Assembly (NCBI GenBank): GCA_964019695.1 | Contig: OZ026531.1 | Location: 3,304,201 to 3,368,200 of the forward strand | Source of the DNA: Loripinus fragilis | Taxonomy: Eukaryota; Mollusca; Bivalvia; Lucinida; Lucinidae | DNA: 64,000 nucleotides | Direction: 5' to 3' | Shown: piece by piece, positions 44,945 through 56,099 of the stretch | How positions within the stretch are numbered: position 1 is the first letter of the stretch | How the letters are laid out: the number at the start of each line of letters is the position of its first letter | The notes under the pieces: model-generated | What the model was told of the DNA's origin: nothing | Databases searched by the model: none | What the model saw: only the letters and a program-made list of their open reading frames with translations | Made by a program: the position numbers and the translations under genes

Positions 44945-45105
44945 GCCCTGTTTTCCAATATGGCCGACGGCGGCCATCTTGAATTTTGAGATACAGCTTG
45001 TATCTTTGGATATTTGTTATATGGTCCTGAGGAACTTCTATACTAAAAGGGACCTTTGCATCATGATTTGTAGTGAAAAGTTACTAGCATCTCTACTACA
45101 ATGTC
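44945..45105 (+). repeat. Right inverted repeat flanking the pseudogene
   Basis: Complement of 40235-40395. It begins near GGGCCGGCCC (44940-44949), itself a palindrome. Outside it lie TGACGTCA-containing sequence and a GTGAGGGTGG unit that match the left flank at 39730-40000, though there in direct orientation. Confidence 0.75.
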
Positions 45106-45289
45106 ATCTTACCAAGGCTGTCATGAGAGGACTGTTCATTGGTTCTATTAGATCTCAAGCACATGTTCGTCAAGTGACGTCAATATTTAGTCAAAGTGAC
45201 GTCATCATGTTATATTGCATTTCAGCATTTTCTGGGATTTTTGAAGGCTTATTTTAAAATAAAAAGTCAATGGTGAGCAAGAAATAGAA

Positions 45290-45370
45290 TCCATTATTCG
45301 TGTGAGGGTGGTGGGATTGAAAAGTCCATCACTAGGCAAGCCTCATGATGCCAAACAGTGATCGGACATT
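45290..45370 (+). repeat. GTGAGGGTGG unit, truncated
   Basis: ATTATTCGTGTGAGGGTGGT ... CAAGCCTCATGATGCCAAAC ... GTGATCGGA is one half of the palindromic unit at 6787-6930. Confidence 0.6.
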
Positions 45371-45447
45371 GATTTCACTTTTAATTTTAGCAAATGGAAA
45401 ACTGTGATGGGTTTTTGATAGTCTTGCCATAAATATAATCCCTCCTA

Positions 45448-45673
45448 CTGTCGTGCCAACCAAGAGTAACAGTGGCGTTATATTTTGTTTACAATTGTTA
45501 AGTAAAACATTAACTTGTGCACTCCACTTGAGCTAACGCGAATCGATAGATCACTTGTGTATTAATCATATCCGCAGGATTTGATTAATACACAAGTGAT
45601 CTATCGCTAATAAGTCCCTGATAACTTTGTAATTAAAACATGGCGTCACTGCCACTCTTGACTGGCAGGACAG
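45448..45673. mobile_element. TA-flanked CTGTC MITE, copy 2 (intact, 226 bp)
   Basis: TA|CTGTCGTGCCAACCAAGAGT ... ACTCTTGACTGGCAGGACAG|TA. The central palindrome is GATCACTTGTGTATTAATC / GATTAATACACAAGTGATC. TA duplication and terminal inverted repeats of ~25 bp fit a Tc1/mariner-type MITE. Confidence 0.85.
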
Positions 45674-45789
45674 TAGCCTCTTCCCCTTAAAAAGTTCACC
45701 ACCACTTCTTGATTTGCCAGATTCATAAAACTTTAGCAGAGGAAACAAAATCTTTGACTTCTTCACTGACCTACATGGATTTGAGTATG

Positions 45790-46005
45790 TACAGTAAAAT
45801 CTGTCTTAGCGGCCACTCAAAAATAGACAAAACAAAGACCTTAATGACAAATGGTAGCTTAATGAAGGTGGAAAGTATTGCAGAATGCTCCACTAGGCAC
45901 TAGGAGCATTCTACAGTTCTTTTGACGTGCATTAAGCGAAACTCGGTCTTGAAAACCCATTTTGGTCTTATTTTTGAGTGGCCGTTTAAGACAGGTTTTA
46001 CTGTA
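45790..46005. mobile_element. TACAGTAAAA MITE (216 bp)
   Basis: TACAGTAAAATCTGTCTTAG / GGCCACTCAAAAATA on the left is matched by TATTTTTGAGTGGCC and GTTTAAGACAGGTTTTACTGTA on the right. A second inner palindrome (CAGAATGCTCC..GGAGCATTCTACAG) sits at the centre. Confidence 0.85.
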
Positions 46006-46051
46006 TACAATCACATTCCCTGTCAAGAAGATGTAACAGCTGTTATGGATT

Positions 46052-46600
46052 AAAGATAAACTAACTTCAAGGTTGACTAGGCCATGTCGCTAGAAAAGCA
46101 TATATTTGAGGCTTAATGTTAAGATTTCCTAAAATATGTCTGCTCAGCTTCAAAGACTACCAAGAGTTTTGAAAAATAAAATTATTAATCGTTAGCCCAC
46201 CAGCAGATCAAAAACATTTAACCCTTAAAGCGCCACCTATAATTTGTAGCAGACGACAATTTGAAATTTTGCCGCTTTTTCAAAAATAACCAATAAGCCA
46301 TGATTTTTCATGAGAATCGTCTGCTGGCGGACAATTCTCATGTAATATCATATCTTATTTTTGTCGAAAATTAGGAAAGATGTCACAAAATGTGTCGTCT
46401 TCTGCAGTCGTGATTGGCGCTTTAAGGGTTAAAGATAAAAATAACTAACTTCAAGGTTGAATAGGCCATGTCGCTAGAAAATCATATATTTGGGGCTTAA
46501 TGTCAGGATTTCCTAAAATATCTCTGCTCAGCTTCAAAGACTACCAAGAGTTTTGAAAAAAAAATTATTCGTTAGCCCACCAGCAATTCAAAAACATTTA
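46052..46600 (+). repeat. Direct ~150-bp repeats on both sides of a MITE
   Basis: 46060-46205 and 46440-46590 are near-identical (AACTTCAAGGTTGANTAGGC, GTCTGCTCAGCTTCAAAGAC, TTCGTTAGCCCACCAGCA). The TTAA MITE 46218-46432 lies between, giving an LTR-like appearance. More simply, it is a tandem duplication in which only one junction carries the MITE. Confidence 0.75.
46218..46432. mobile_element. TTAA-flanked MITE, copy 3
   Basis: TTAA|CCCTTAAAGCGCCACC ... TTGGCGCTTTAAGGG|TTAA, with perfect 13-bp terminal repeats and an inner palindrome ATGAGAATCGTCTGC/GGCGGACAATTCTCAT. The best preserved copy in the window. Confidence 0.85.
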
Positions 46601-46953
46601 ACTAATTCCGAGGTCGTATCATTCTATATAGATGCATGCTGTTTGCTGCTTTTGTACCCAAGAAACAATCCATACGAAACAATAATGGATATTTACAGGC
46701 CCTGTTTTCAAAGTTTGTTATTGTTTTAACACCTCCGATAGCCAAAGGCATCTGAGATCTGGACATCCGGTTTACCTGGGTGACCAGTTACTATCTGCTT
46801 ATGTTCTTAGTTACAAATGTAGCCTACATTGCAAGGGAGCAGTCTGGTCAGGGCTCTTATTGTTTGCTTCCATGAAAGAGTCTAGTATGACTGAAGTGCG
46901 CTTGAATATACAAATGCAACGTACAAAGTGGACGAAATTTTCAAGACACAAAA

Positions 46954-47155
46954 TACTGTAAATTAGGAAATTTTCGCGAGACTTTTATTTCGCAAATAAC
47001 GTTAAAAGACATATTTGCGACGTTAAAGTTCGCGATCAGGGCATAATTTATATATATCAGTAAACGGCAGTATGATCTCGCAAGTCCGTGAGAGTTTTAT
47101 TTTCACGAAACTTCGCGAAAATAAAACCCTCGCGAAAATTTCCGAATTTACAGTA
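46954..47155. mobile_element. TACTGTAAATT MITE with TTTTCGCGAG arms (202 bp)
   Basis: The left end TACTGTAAATTAGGAAATTT, continuing TCGCGAGACTTTTATTTCGC, and the right arm GCGAAAATAAAACCCTCGCG then AAATTTCCGAATTTACAGTA are inverted copies. A MITE type with these ends is widespread in invertebrate genomes. Confidence 0.85.
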
Positions 47156-47532
47156 GTGGCGGGTTAAAGAAGTGAGCTGATGTACAGCTTGTCCCAAACA
47201 TTGTTATTTTTGGCTGGCTCGAAGTAGCTCAAGCCTCAGTACAGCAGCAACAACAACAACACGATAAACAACAACAGATTTTCACTAGACGTGGCTTGTA
47301 CTACAGCTGTGGATACTTCGAAAGTTTAAATGTACAGTTTAATGTCAAAAGACTTTTGTAAGCAAGTTTTCTAAAAAGTATTTTTTACATATTTAGAATT
47401 CTTAGCCATTACATTATATATAATTAGTTGTACAAACACGTAAAAAAACACTTCATTATAATGATAACATTATATCTCAAATGTTTTTGGTTCATCAACT
47501 GTATTTTCAGTAGGCACTGACGGTTAACAGCT

Positions 47533-48107
47533 CTTCGAATCGAACTATAGTTCCTACTATAGTAATTAAAGGTAGAAGGTGAGTATGATCAAGAAATATC
47601 ACAATCAAAAACCACAGACAACCCCGTGGCACCGTCAACCATCACGAGAAGTCTGATTCGAACACCGATAGTTGCTACTATAGTGATAGAGACCAACGGT
47701 GGGTCAGAGTAGATTGTCTGGTTCCCTTCTCTTGACCTGTCTATCATGATGGTTTCCAAACCTGTCAGTAGTCTCAAATTGATTTTGTTTAACAAAATAA
47801 ATCCTAGCTGTGAATCATTTGCGTTCCCACATATTGGTAATTATTAATTAGAGTAGGCTGTGCAGTTTATAGACATCCTTTTGTCTACGATGCAGAATTG
47901 AAGTGGTCCATTGAGGGCTATTCACTTTATTTACTTGCCAACCGACTAAAGTTGCAACTATAGCCGTTCGGGTAAAAAACGTGCGCGCGCATCTATTACG
48001 TAAGAACTATAGTTAGTTAGATTCGAAGTGGGCCATAGCCGTTGGGGTGTAAACGTGTGCGCATTTATTACGTAAGAACTATAGAAGAACTTTAGTTCGA
48101 TTCGAAG
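47533..48107. mobile_element. Possible element bounded by CTTCGAATCGAACTA
   Basis: CTTCGAATCGAACTATAG (47533) is matched by CTTTAGTTCGATTCGAAG (48090). Several ACTATAG words lie inside. A ~75-bp piece of PLE tail B (GAGTATGATCAAGAAATATC ... CCGTGGCACCG, 47580-47650) sits within, so the element was invaded. Confidence 0.5.
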
Positions 48108-48330
48108 TGGGCCTCTGTATGCTTTAAAACTAATATCTGGTATTAATATACTTTTCGCTTTCTGTAAAGACGGCTATTATGGGCGTGGTTCGGCTATTAC
48201 ATCTGCTAAACAATGGAAATCAGGTTCGATTTATAATTTGGTGAAGAATAAGTAAGGTGTTTGGGCCGCGCAAACGTGCGTGCATTTCATGAAAATCCTT
48301 ACCGTATACACACTGAAAACACATTTATCA

Positions 48331-48535
48331 ACCCTTAAAGCGCATAATCACAAAATGTATGATTTTGTCGTCCACTAAAATATTCAAAGCCTCAAAGACA
48401 AACATTATGGATACAGATTAGACTGCTCCTGTAGGAGCAGTCGTATCTGGGTCCACAATGTTTGCCTCTATGCTTATGTTAAATAGACATTTTTAGATAC
48501 AGTTATTTTGCTGGCGTTTTAAGGACTAAATAATG
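48331..48535. mobile_element. CCCTTAAAGCGC-type MITE, divergent
   Basis: It starts AACCCTTAAAGCGCATAATC and ends TTTTGCTGGCGTTTTAAGG, similar to the TTAA family ends. The interior differs and holds the palindrome GACTGCTCCTGTAGGAGCAGTC. Confidence 0.55.
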
Positions 48536-48931
48536 TGTTTTGCGAATACACTGAGGTAATGGCGCAAGATGATACAGTTACTTTTGAAAAGAAACACGCC
48601 TCATTTTCTGCTTTTACCTTTGTCTAAGGTTGACCAGTCCTAATTTCGCATTCATGAGGTTCCGCCTTTACAGTACCCAAAAAGTCAGTGTAAACATGAG
48701 CACTCATGTAAGATCGTCTATATGTACTACTGTTTCTACGACTTTACCAGAAATATTCAGTAAATCATCTCGTCGACATGTTACATAACGTATTTTGTGA
48801 ATCTTTCTACGAAAGTAAAGAAGTCCGAACAGTTTTTGTGACAAAGGCAAAGCACTTGACATAATTATAGCACAGAGATCTTCTCTTTAAACTTGGGCCT
48901 TTATTGGTGTTTCTGATTTTCTATTTTTATA

Positions 48932-49258
48932 GTTCAAGAATTATTTAGTTGACCGTAAACAGAAAGTAGTTCTTCCTCTGAAAATCTATTAAAGCAGGTG
49001 TGCTGCAAGGCTCTATCTTAGACACTCTCCTCTTTTTTTTATCAATATTAACGATACAGTAGAATACATTCATTTATGCATCAGACTATTTGCAAACGAC
49101 ATACATCTTTATTTAATTGTAGACAACCCTCGACAGGCAACAAATTCATTAAATGAAGACCTCGAAAAATCCGCTTATGGGTTTCTAAATTGCTAGTATA
49201 AATCTGAATCTATAATACTGTCAAGAAAATATATCAAGCCTCTGCATCCTCCTTTTAA
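48932..49258 (+). mobile_element. LINE reverse transcriptase fragment
   Basis: In one or two frames: FKNYLVDRKQKVVLPLKI, KAGVLQGSILDTLLFFLSIL, LFANDIHLYLIVDNPRQATN, SLNEDLEKS, IILSRKYIKPLHPPF. It matches the RT region PQGSILGPLLFL...INDI...LFADDT...LN.DL of non-LTR elements. The catalytic FADD has become FAND, PQGS is LQGS, and frames are broken, so it is inactive. No ends or poly(A) were found. Confidence 0.75.
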
Positions 49259-49681
49259 AGCTGCATACTCTGTAACTATGCATATTTTTCGAAAATTTTC
49301 ATTTTTTTTAAAATCATTTGTAATAGTAGAATTAAGCTATGTTTTCACAATAAAAATGTTCAGTACAGCTGAAAACTGCATGGAAAAGTGTATTATATTA
49401 TCAAGTAGGTGTTTATATCTCTCGTTGGTAATTATTTGCGTCCCTCCAATAATTCTAGACCGTTGAATTTTAACATATATGCAGTTGTTTTGATAGTGAT
49501 AACTTGTTAAGATTTACGAAAATGGTTAAATGTTTACCTGAATTTGAGTATTTTTACTGTGTTCTTGAAAAATAAAAACATTATTTTTAAAATTAGAAGA
49601 TCAAAAGTTACAGACTATGCAGCTTTAATATAGATCAACAGAAAGTCAACGAAGTAACTTTGCATGAACACCTAGGACGTA

Positions 49682-49907
49682 CTGTCGTGCCCACCAATAG
49701 TGGCAGTGACGTAATGTTTTGTTTGCAATTGTTAAGCAAAACATTAACTTGTACACTCCACTTGAGCTATCGCGAATCGATAGACCCCTGGTGTATTAAT
49801 CCTATCCTGTGGATAGGATTAATACACAAGAGATCTATCGATTATAAGTCCCTTATAATTTTGTAAACTAAAGATGACGTCACTGCCACTTTTGGCATGT
49901 AGAACAG
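49682..49907. mobile_element. TA-flanked CTGTC MITE, copy 3
   Basis: TA|CTGTCGTGCCCACCAATAGT ... CACTTTTGGCATGTAGAACAG|TA, with the central palindrome CCTATCCTGTGGATAGG. Same length and layout as the 45448 copy. The right terminal repeat is mutated. Confidence 0.8.
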
Positions 49908-49959
49908 TATTTGTTCTAATTATTGTAGTTCGTATGAACACATTCATTATGTCAAGGCA

Positions 49960-51910
49960 AGGGTTTTTTTGGGCTTGTAATGAGAACAATGCCTTTTTAC
50001 ACTTCTGAACAACCTAAACGACATAAGTTGTGGTCATGTCAGAAGAATGTGTGAAGCTCTCCATTATCTTATGGACAACATATCTATAAGATTTGGCTCG
50101 AAATTATATAGATAATTGTAGGCATTCAAATAGATACTAATTGTGCTCCTCTTGTTGCAGATTTAATTTGGTTATCAGAGACTTCATGTTGTCTCTGTCA
50201 GACAATAGTCAAACTGATAAATTATTGAAGCTTTTAACTCCATCTCCAACTATTTAGATAATCCTTATTTTGAACAAATGGTAGGTCAGATTCAGATATA
50301 TCCCACTGAACTTCAGTTAAATAAGGCAAGTTCATATGTTACTGAAGCCCCGTTTTTGAACTTGAACTTGTCCATAACAAATGGCCATAGTTTCATCTAT
50401 GATTTATGCTAAACGGGATGATTTTAATTTTTAAATAGTAAATTTCCCATTTCTTGGTGGAGATGGTCCTGGCTCCTCTTCCTATGGTTTATATATTTCG
50501 CAGCTTATTCGTTTAGCAAGAGTGTGTTCTAATAATGATGACTTCAACAACATTAACCTATTTTTGACTGCTAAGTTATTAAAACAAGGTTATAGATACC
50601 ATAAAATTCGAAAAGCATTTTCTAGATTCAACCACAGACACTCAGAGTTAAATGTTAGATATAACATTGGGTTAAAAACTCTTCTGCAACACGGCAAACC
50701 AGAACCTATATTTTATGGTGATTTAGTTTATAAACTCAAAAGAATTGTTGGAAAACCTAATTTTTGTGACCAATTAAAAAGATTATCAAACATTATAAAC
50801 AGGTTGGATATAATTTGAATACAAGGTGACAGTCTGCATGCCTGGTTTTAAACCCAATCACCATTTGCTTGACGGTTGGTTAGGTCTCAGACTCAATGAC
50901 GGCTCTGACCTAAAGCTTTAATCGGTGGGTTGGTGCCTAGTGCTTATATGAAGCTGGACCCACCGTGGCTCAACTTGAGTTTTTTTTTTTTTTATCTCTG
51001 ACTATCTTTGGGTCAAGAGCCCTGTTCTCTGTTTCATCATAGTGCGTTAATTTGATTAGAGTGTTTCTCCATGATGATACATTGCATTAGTTAGGAAGTC
51101 TTTATGCGAGCTTAACTTCTGAATGCTTCAATAACGGCAGAATCTAGGGCGAACATTTGATATCAGTAAATTTTATTTAAGCCCCTCCCCCTAGTGGCCA
51201 AGGCTGCTGTCCGTTCTAGGGCGGTTGTTCTTTTAGTTGTTGATTCGTTGTTGATTGTTACTCCCATTGTGGAATTCTGTAATTGTTCTATGTTTTGTTG
51301 TGCGTCACTTTATGTCTTTTCTAGTATTGCAATCATCTTGATGGGGAATACAGAACTGGTTACTTTGCTTAGTTTGTCTTAGTTTTTCCATATCTTTGCT
51401 TTATCTCCTTTTTATATCTTGATTTAGATGTTCTAGGACAGTTAGGGGTCTTTCATGCAAACCAAACATCTACGTGTCTTGATCCACATCTGAACTAAGA
51501 ATGAGGTTGGCGATGTGAAACGGGTGTAAGCCCTCCAGTAAATTATTTTTACTGACCGTTCCAAGGCGGTACTTTTTTGTGGATCATTTATGTTATTTCT
51601 GTCTTGTATTTGTTATGCTTTCGTGCATGTCTGTTCATTGATGCCTTGTGGTCACCTGCTGGGAGAGGCTGACCTCTTGGCTCTCGTTTGTGATGTCCAA
51701 ATGTGAGTCTGTTACTCTCCCATTGGTATACTGGGTCAGGTGTGGTGCTTGATTGTATCGATCCCTGATCTTGCCCTCTTTCTTACTTTTCTCCCTGGTG
51801 TCTCGTGACTGTTGTGTGGCTCTTCCTCGCGATGCCATGGGTTTGCCTGCAGTTTGTGATTGTGGTATTTCCTGATCATACTCACTTACTATTTCTATAT
51901 GATTCTAAAC
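49960..51910 (+). mobile_element. Penelope-like element, tail B variant, with tail A nested in it
   Basis: RT remnants from about 49960 (CNENNAF), the TNCAP-region equivalent near 50150 and YFEQMVGQIQIYPTELQLNK near 50270 precede the longest open stretch, 50522-50818 (LLKQGYRYHKIRKAFSRFNH, EPIFYGDLVYKLKRIVGKPN). Tail B follows (from ~50940, GGACCCACCGTGGCTCAACT). At about 51380 it is interrupted by tail A (51395-51800) and resumes with GGTGTCTCGTGACTGTTG to about 51910. It is dead. Confidence 0.7.
51395..51800 (+). mobile_element. PLE tail A nested inside tail B
   Basis: TTTGCTTTATCTCCTTTTTA ... CAAACCAAACATCTACGTGT ... GGTGCTTGATTGTATCGATC. The same tail stands alone at 54190-54590 (inverted). 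The uninterrupted tail B at 53205-53690 shows that the site was otherwise continuous. Confidence 0.8.
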
Positions 51911-51954
51911 CAACTTCCCAGCATAAATGGAATTGTGTTTACAATATTGAAGAT

Positions 51955-52260
51955 GTTACATGGAAAGCAATCTATTCTTTTCTTTCAAACTATCTTTAGG
52001 AGCAAAAAGGCAATGGTTCCAAACAAGAATAAACCATTGAATTCTACCAACTAAAATATAACATGAAATATGTACCAGGCCCATGATGTAACTTATGTTA
52101 AAAGGAAGAAACAATAAAACATACGCTCTGGGAATGCCAAGAAGCAAAACTCTCCTCAAAGACTTTCAAAAAGTGGCTCCTTAATAACAATGTTAATCTG
52201 ACATTTGTTGAAGAATTGTTTATATATAAATTAACACAGGGAATAAATACTCATCAGCAG
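51955..52260 (+). mobile_element. LINE ORF2 C-terminal fragment (zf-RVT-like)
   Basis: Translated pieces WFQTRINH and ILPTKI, then KEETIKHTLWECQEAKLSSK and TFKKWLLNNNVNLTFVEELF, resemble the post-RT domain of non-LTR elements (ETIEHLFWECP..Q.FW..L..WL). Frameshifts separate them. It abuts the PLE tail B end and has no clear 3' tail. Confidence 0.6.
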
Positions 52261-53050
52261 ACTTGCATATTATTATTATTGTTAAGTGTTATATATACGT
52301 AGTAGCCAAACGCCTTGTCCAGCCCCTATCTGTAGTAGCACTGCAAAATAAGGTAAACTATTTTATTAGCTGATACAACACACAACAACATTAAATGGCT
52401 ATTTGAAAACATTTTAAAATGCATGAACCAATTATAAAGAAGTGATAGATACAGTACAATTAGCTATATAACATAACCGTTGACATAAACAGATCTCACA
52501 AAAATAGATTTATTATAAAATGGAAGATAACTGATGCTACCGTGCTGGGAGACGGGCTAGAGTGTTTGAGACCATTTTCTGTTTTGTAACCCTTTTCATT
52601 TGGCACTCTTTTTATAAGATGTTAATGCTGGTATTTACCCTAAATATACAGACACATATAATTGCTGACTCTTAACAAATACATAGGGTGAAAGTAAGGC
52701 ATAAGCATAATTAAATGCAGTGCACACCTTAAACAAGGTACTTCATATGGAAATCTGGTATGGGTCTGCACTGTTTGATTCGACCAGCCAGCTTGTATAT
52801 AAATCGTGGAAACATGAATATTTGGATTGTATGCTCATTTATATAGTTTTTTAAACCTTTATTGTCCTTAAACACATACCAGATATTATTCATAAAGGTA
52901 CGGGTGTGAGTGTGATAATCTAATAAAGCAACACACATCTTACTTGTAGCGTGTAAGGTATGCAGATAGATGGCCCTCCCCCGACCCTCCGTATACCAGT
53001 TGATGGGGAGAAAAAGTGATAAAGGTTAAGAAATAATATTAATTTGCCTA
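52261..53050. other. No gene recognised
   Basis: AT-rich. A 69-codon minus-strand frame at 52729-52938 has no recognisable motif. Nothing else is supported. Confidence 0.4.
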
Positions 53051-53059
53051 ACTATGCAA

Positions 53060-53990
53060 AAATAGATATAAAAAGGAGAAAAAGCAAAGATAAGGACTCA
53101 ACTGTACATAAACCTGAATACCGAAGCAAAATAAATCCAACAGGTAAACCCCAGAGGGCCTGACAACAGTCCAAACAATCTCATAGATAGATAGGTCTTT
53201 AAAAATAGTAAGTGAGTATGATCAGGAAATACCACAATCACAAACTGCAGACATCCCGTGGCACCGCGAGGAAGAGCCGCTCAACCATGACGAGACACCA
53301 GGAAGACAAACTAAGAAAAGCAACCAGCTCTCTCTTCCCCATCAAGATGATTGCAATACTAGAATGGGCATAAGTAACGTACAACAAAACATAGAACAAT
53401 TACAGACTCAAAAAACAAAAAGTCAACAACAACAGAACCATCGCCTTAGAACGGACAGCAGCCTAAGCCACGGGGGAGGGGGCTTAAATGCATTTTACTG
53501 GTACCAAATCTACGCCCTAGATTCTGCTGTTGTTGAAGTACAAGAAATATTCAGCTCGCATGGAGGCCATCTTACTAATGCAATGTATCATCGTGGAGAA
53601 ACACTCTAATCAAATCAACACACCTTGATGAAACAAAGAAAAGGGCTCATGACTCTCAGATAGTCAGAGATAAAGAAAACCTCAAGTTGAGCCACGGTTT
53701 AAGTCTGAACAGTCTTAGAGTCTGAAGTCGGGCCCACCGGCGTGCAATAAAGAGGAAAGCAAAGTTGCAGACAATGATTGGGTTGACCACCAAGAATGCA
53801 GTCTGTTGCAAAACATTAATGTTTTAGCCAATCTTTTTATGATGAGAAATTATCTAAATAAACTGCGCTGAAAAATTATTAGAGCTAACAATCTTTTTAA
53901 ATTTATACACCAAGTCACCATATAACTCAGGTTCAGAAAGCCCTTGGCGAAAGAGAAATTTAAGACCAATATGGAATTAAGATCATTTAA
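53060..53990 (-). mobile_element. Penelope-like element (A type) with tail B inserted
   Basis: On the minus strand: C-terminal coding remnants (FYMVTWCIN-like words for the FYGDLVYKFK region, 53.99-53.85 kb) and the end of the A-type 3' region to about 53695. Tail B then occupies about 53690-53205. The A-type tail resumes (53190-53060, CAACAGGTAAACCCCAGAGG, AGGAGAAAAAGCAAAGATAA). The junction lies inside the AGACTTAAAAACTT stretch known from 4575. Confidence 0.75.
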
Positions 53991-54189
53991 GTCCACATGC
54001 TAAGTGCCGTCCTTCTAAGTTCAATTTAAAGCTGTTAAAAAAAAGAAAAATGGGGTCACTTAAAATCTGGAAACACACTAATATCTCTGTCTCATTTAGT
54101 CATGGGCCGAGCTGTGAATTGTCAAGTCTTACCCACTTTTTTTTAGTAGAGTTCATGTGCGGATCGTGAAAGTTTTGTCAGAGGAGCAC

Positions 54190-54590
54190 CAAAGCAAGTA
54201 AGGTTGCAAAGATCAGGAATCGATACAATCAAGTACCACACCTGACCCAGGATACCAATGGGAAAGTGACAAACTCACAGAAGACACCACAAACGAGAGC
54301 CAAGAGGTCAGCCCTTTCCCAGCAGGTGACCACGAAGCACATATAAACAGACGCGTACAAAACATAGCAAACACAAGACAGAACAAAAACATAAAAGATC
54401 CACAAAAGAAGTACCGCCTTGGAACGGTCAGTAAATTATTTTACTGGAGGGTTTAAACCGGTTTAACGGCGCCAACCTCACCCTTAATTCAGATGTTGAT
54501 CAAGACACATAGATATTTGGTTTGCATGAAAGACCCCTAACTTATCAATGCATCATCTCCTAAAACATATAAATCAAGATATAACAAACC
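54190..54590 (-). mobile_element. PLE tail A, solo fragment
   Basis: The minus strand carries the whole tail A from TATATCTTGATTTATATG to TTGTATCGATTCCTGATCTT without coding sequence. This is a strongly 5'-truncated copy. Confidence 0.85.
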
Positions 54591-54604
54591 CAGAAAACGT
54601 TATT

Positions 54605-56073
54605 TTTAGCTCATCTGAGCCATTGGCTCATGGTGAGCTATTGTGATCGTTTGATGCCCGTCGTTCGTCATATGTCGTGTGTATTCCGTCGTCCGTCGTC
54701 AACAATTGCTTCAAAGGACATCTCATCCTAAACTACAGGCTGGATTTTGACCAAACTTGATAGGAATGATCCTTATGTGACCCTCTTTAAAATTGTTCAA
54801 ATGGTTCTGGTCCATTGCATATCTAGTTCACAAAGGCTAAAATTAGATTTTCAAGATGAAAACTTAAAAAAATCTTCTGCTCTGAAACCGCAAAGCCTAT
54901 ATAGAGCTTTGATATAGTAAACTTCTACCAAGTCTGTTCAAATTAATCCCCTGGGGCCAAAAATGGCCCTGCACCTGGGGCCACATGTTTTACACAGGCT
55001 TATATAGGGAAAAACATGGAAAAATCTTCTTGTCTGAAACCATAAAGCCTAGAGCCTTGATATTTGGTATGTAGCATCACCTATTAGACCTCTACCAAGT
55101 TTGTTCAAATTATGCCCAAGGGGCCAAGAATGGCCCCGCTCCGGGGCTCAAATGTTTTACATAGGCTTATATAAGGAGAACCATGAAAAAACCTTCTTGT
55201 CTGAAACCACATGGCCTAGAGCCTTGATATTTGGTATGTAGCATCACCTGGTAAACCTTTACCAAATTTGTTCAAATTATGCCCCTGGGACCAAAAATGA
55301 TTTGGCTCCCCGGTCACATGTTTAACATAGGCTTATATAGGGAAACACATTGAAAAAATTTTCTTGTCCGAAACCATAAGTCCTAGAGCCATAATATTTA
55401 GTATGTAGCATCACTTAGTAGACTTCCACAAAGTTTTTTTCAAATTATGCCCCTTGGACCAAAAATGGCCCCACCCAGGGGTCACATGTTTTACATAGGC
55501 TTATATAGGGAGAACCATGAAAAAATCTTCTTGTCTGAAACCACAAGGCCTAGAGCCTTTATCTTTGGTATGAAGCATCACCTGGTGAACCTCTACCAAG
55601 TTTGTTCAAATTATATCCATGGGGCCTAAAATCGCCCCTTCCCGGGGTCACATGTTTTACATAGGCTTATATTGGGAGAAAGATGATACAAAATTCTTGT
55701 CTGAAACAACAATGCTTAGAGCCTTGATATTTGGTATGAAGCATCACCTAGTAAACCTCTACCAAGTTTGTTCTAATTTTACCCCTGCGACCAAAAATGG
55801 CGCCACCCCAGGGGTCACATGTTTTACATAGGCCTATATAGGGAAAACAGGAAAAAACTTCTTGTCTGAAACCATAAAGCTTAGAGCCATGAAATTTGGT
55901 ATGTAGCGTCAGCTAGTTGACCTCTTCCAAGTTTTTTCAAATAATGCCCTTTGGACTAAAAATGGCTAGCCCCAGGTGTCACCGTGGACATGGTCAGCTT
56001 TCAACAGATTCCTATATGTAAGATTTATACAAAACTCAGGTGAGCGATTTAGGGCCACTTGGCCCTCTTGTTT
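54605..56073. repeat. Dispersed mollusc-type repeat with expanded minisatellite
   Basis: The left end is the hairpin AGCTCATCTGAGCC..GGTGAGCT (54608-54639). The right end is AGGTGAGCGATTTAGGGCC..TTGGCCCTCTTGTTT. It shares its first ~300 bp with 3565-3895 and its end with the start of 9379 (inverted). The centre is a 168-bp tandem array. Non-coding. Confidence 0.75.
54900..55930 (+). repeat. Tandem repeat, ~168-bp unit, about six copies
   Basis: TTGGTATGTAGCATCACC recurs at about 55063, 55231, 55398, 55565, 55731 and 55899 (as TATGAAGCATC in two). Each unit also carries ACATGTTTTACATAGGCTTA, TCTTCTTGTCTGAAACCA and TACCAAGTTTGTTCAAATTA. Repeated frames reading HMFYIGLYRE are by-products. Confidence 0.92.
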
Positions 56074-56099
56074 GTTGTTGTGTTTTGTTGTTATTTTTT

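Noticed and set aside
46052..46600. LTR retrotransposon bounded by ~150-bp direct repeats
   Set aside because: The interior is only a 215-bp TTAA MITE, with no primer-binding site, polypurine tract or coding sequence. A tandem duplication explains it.
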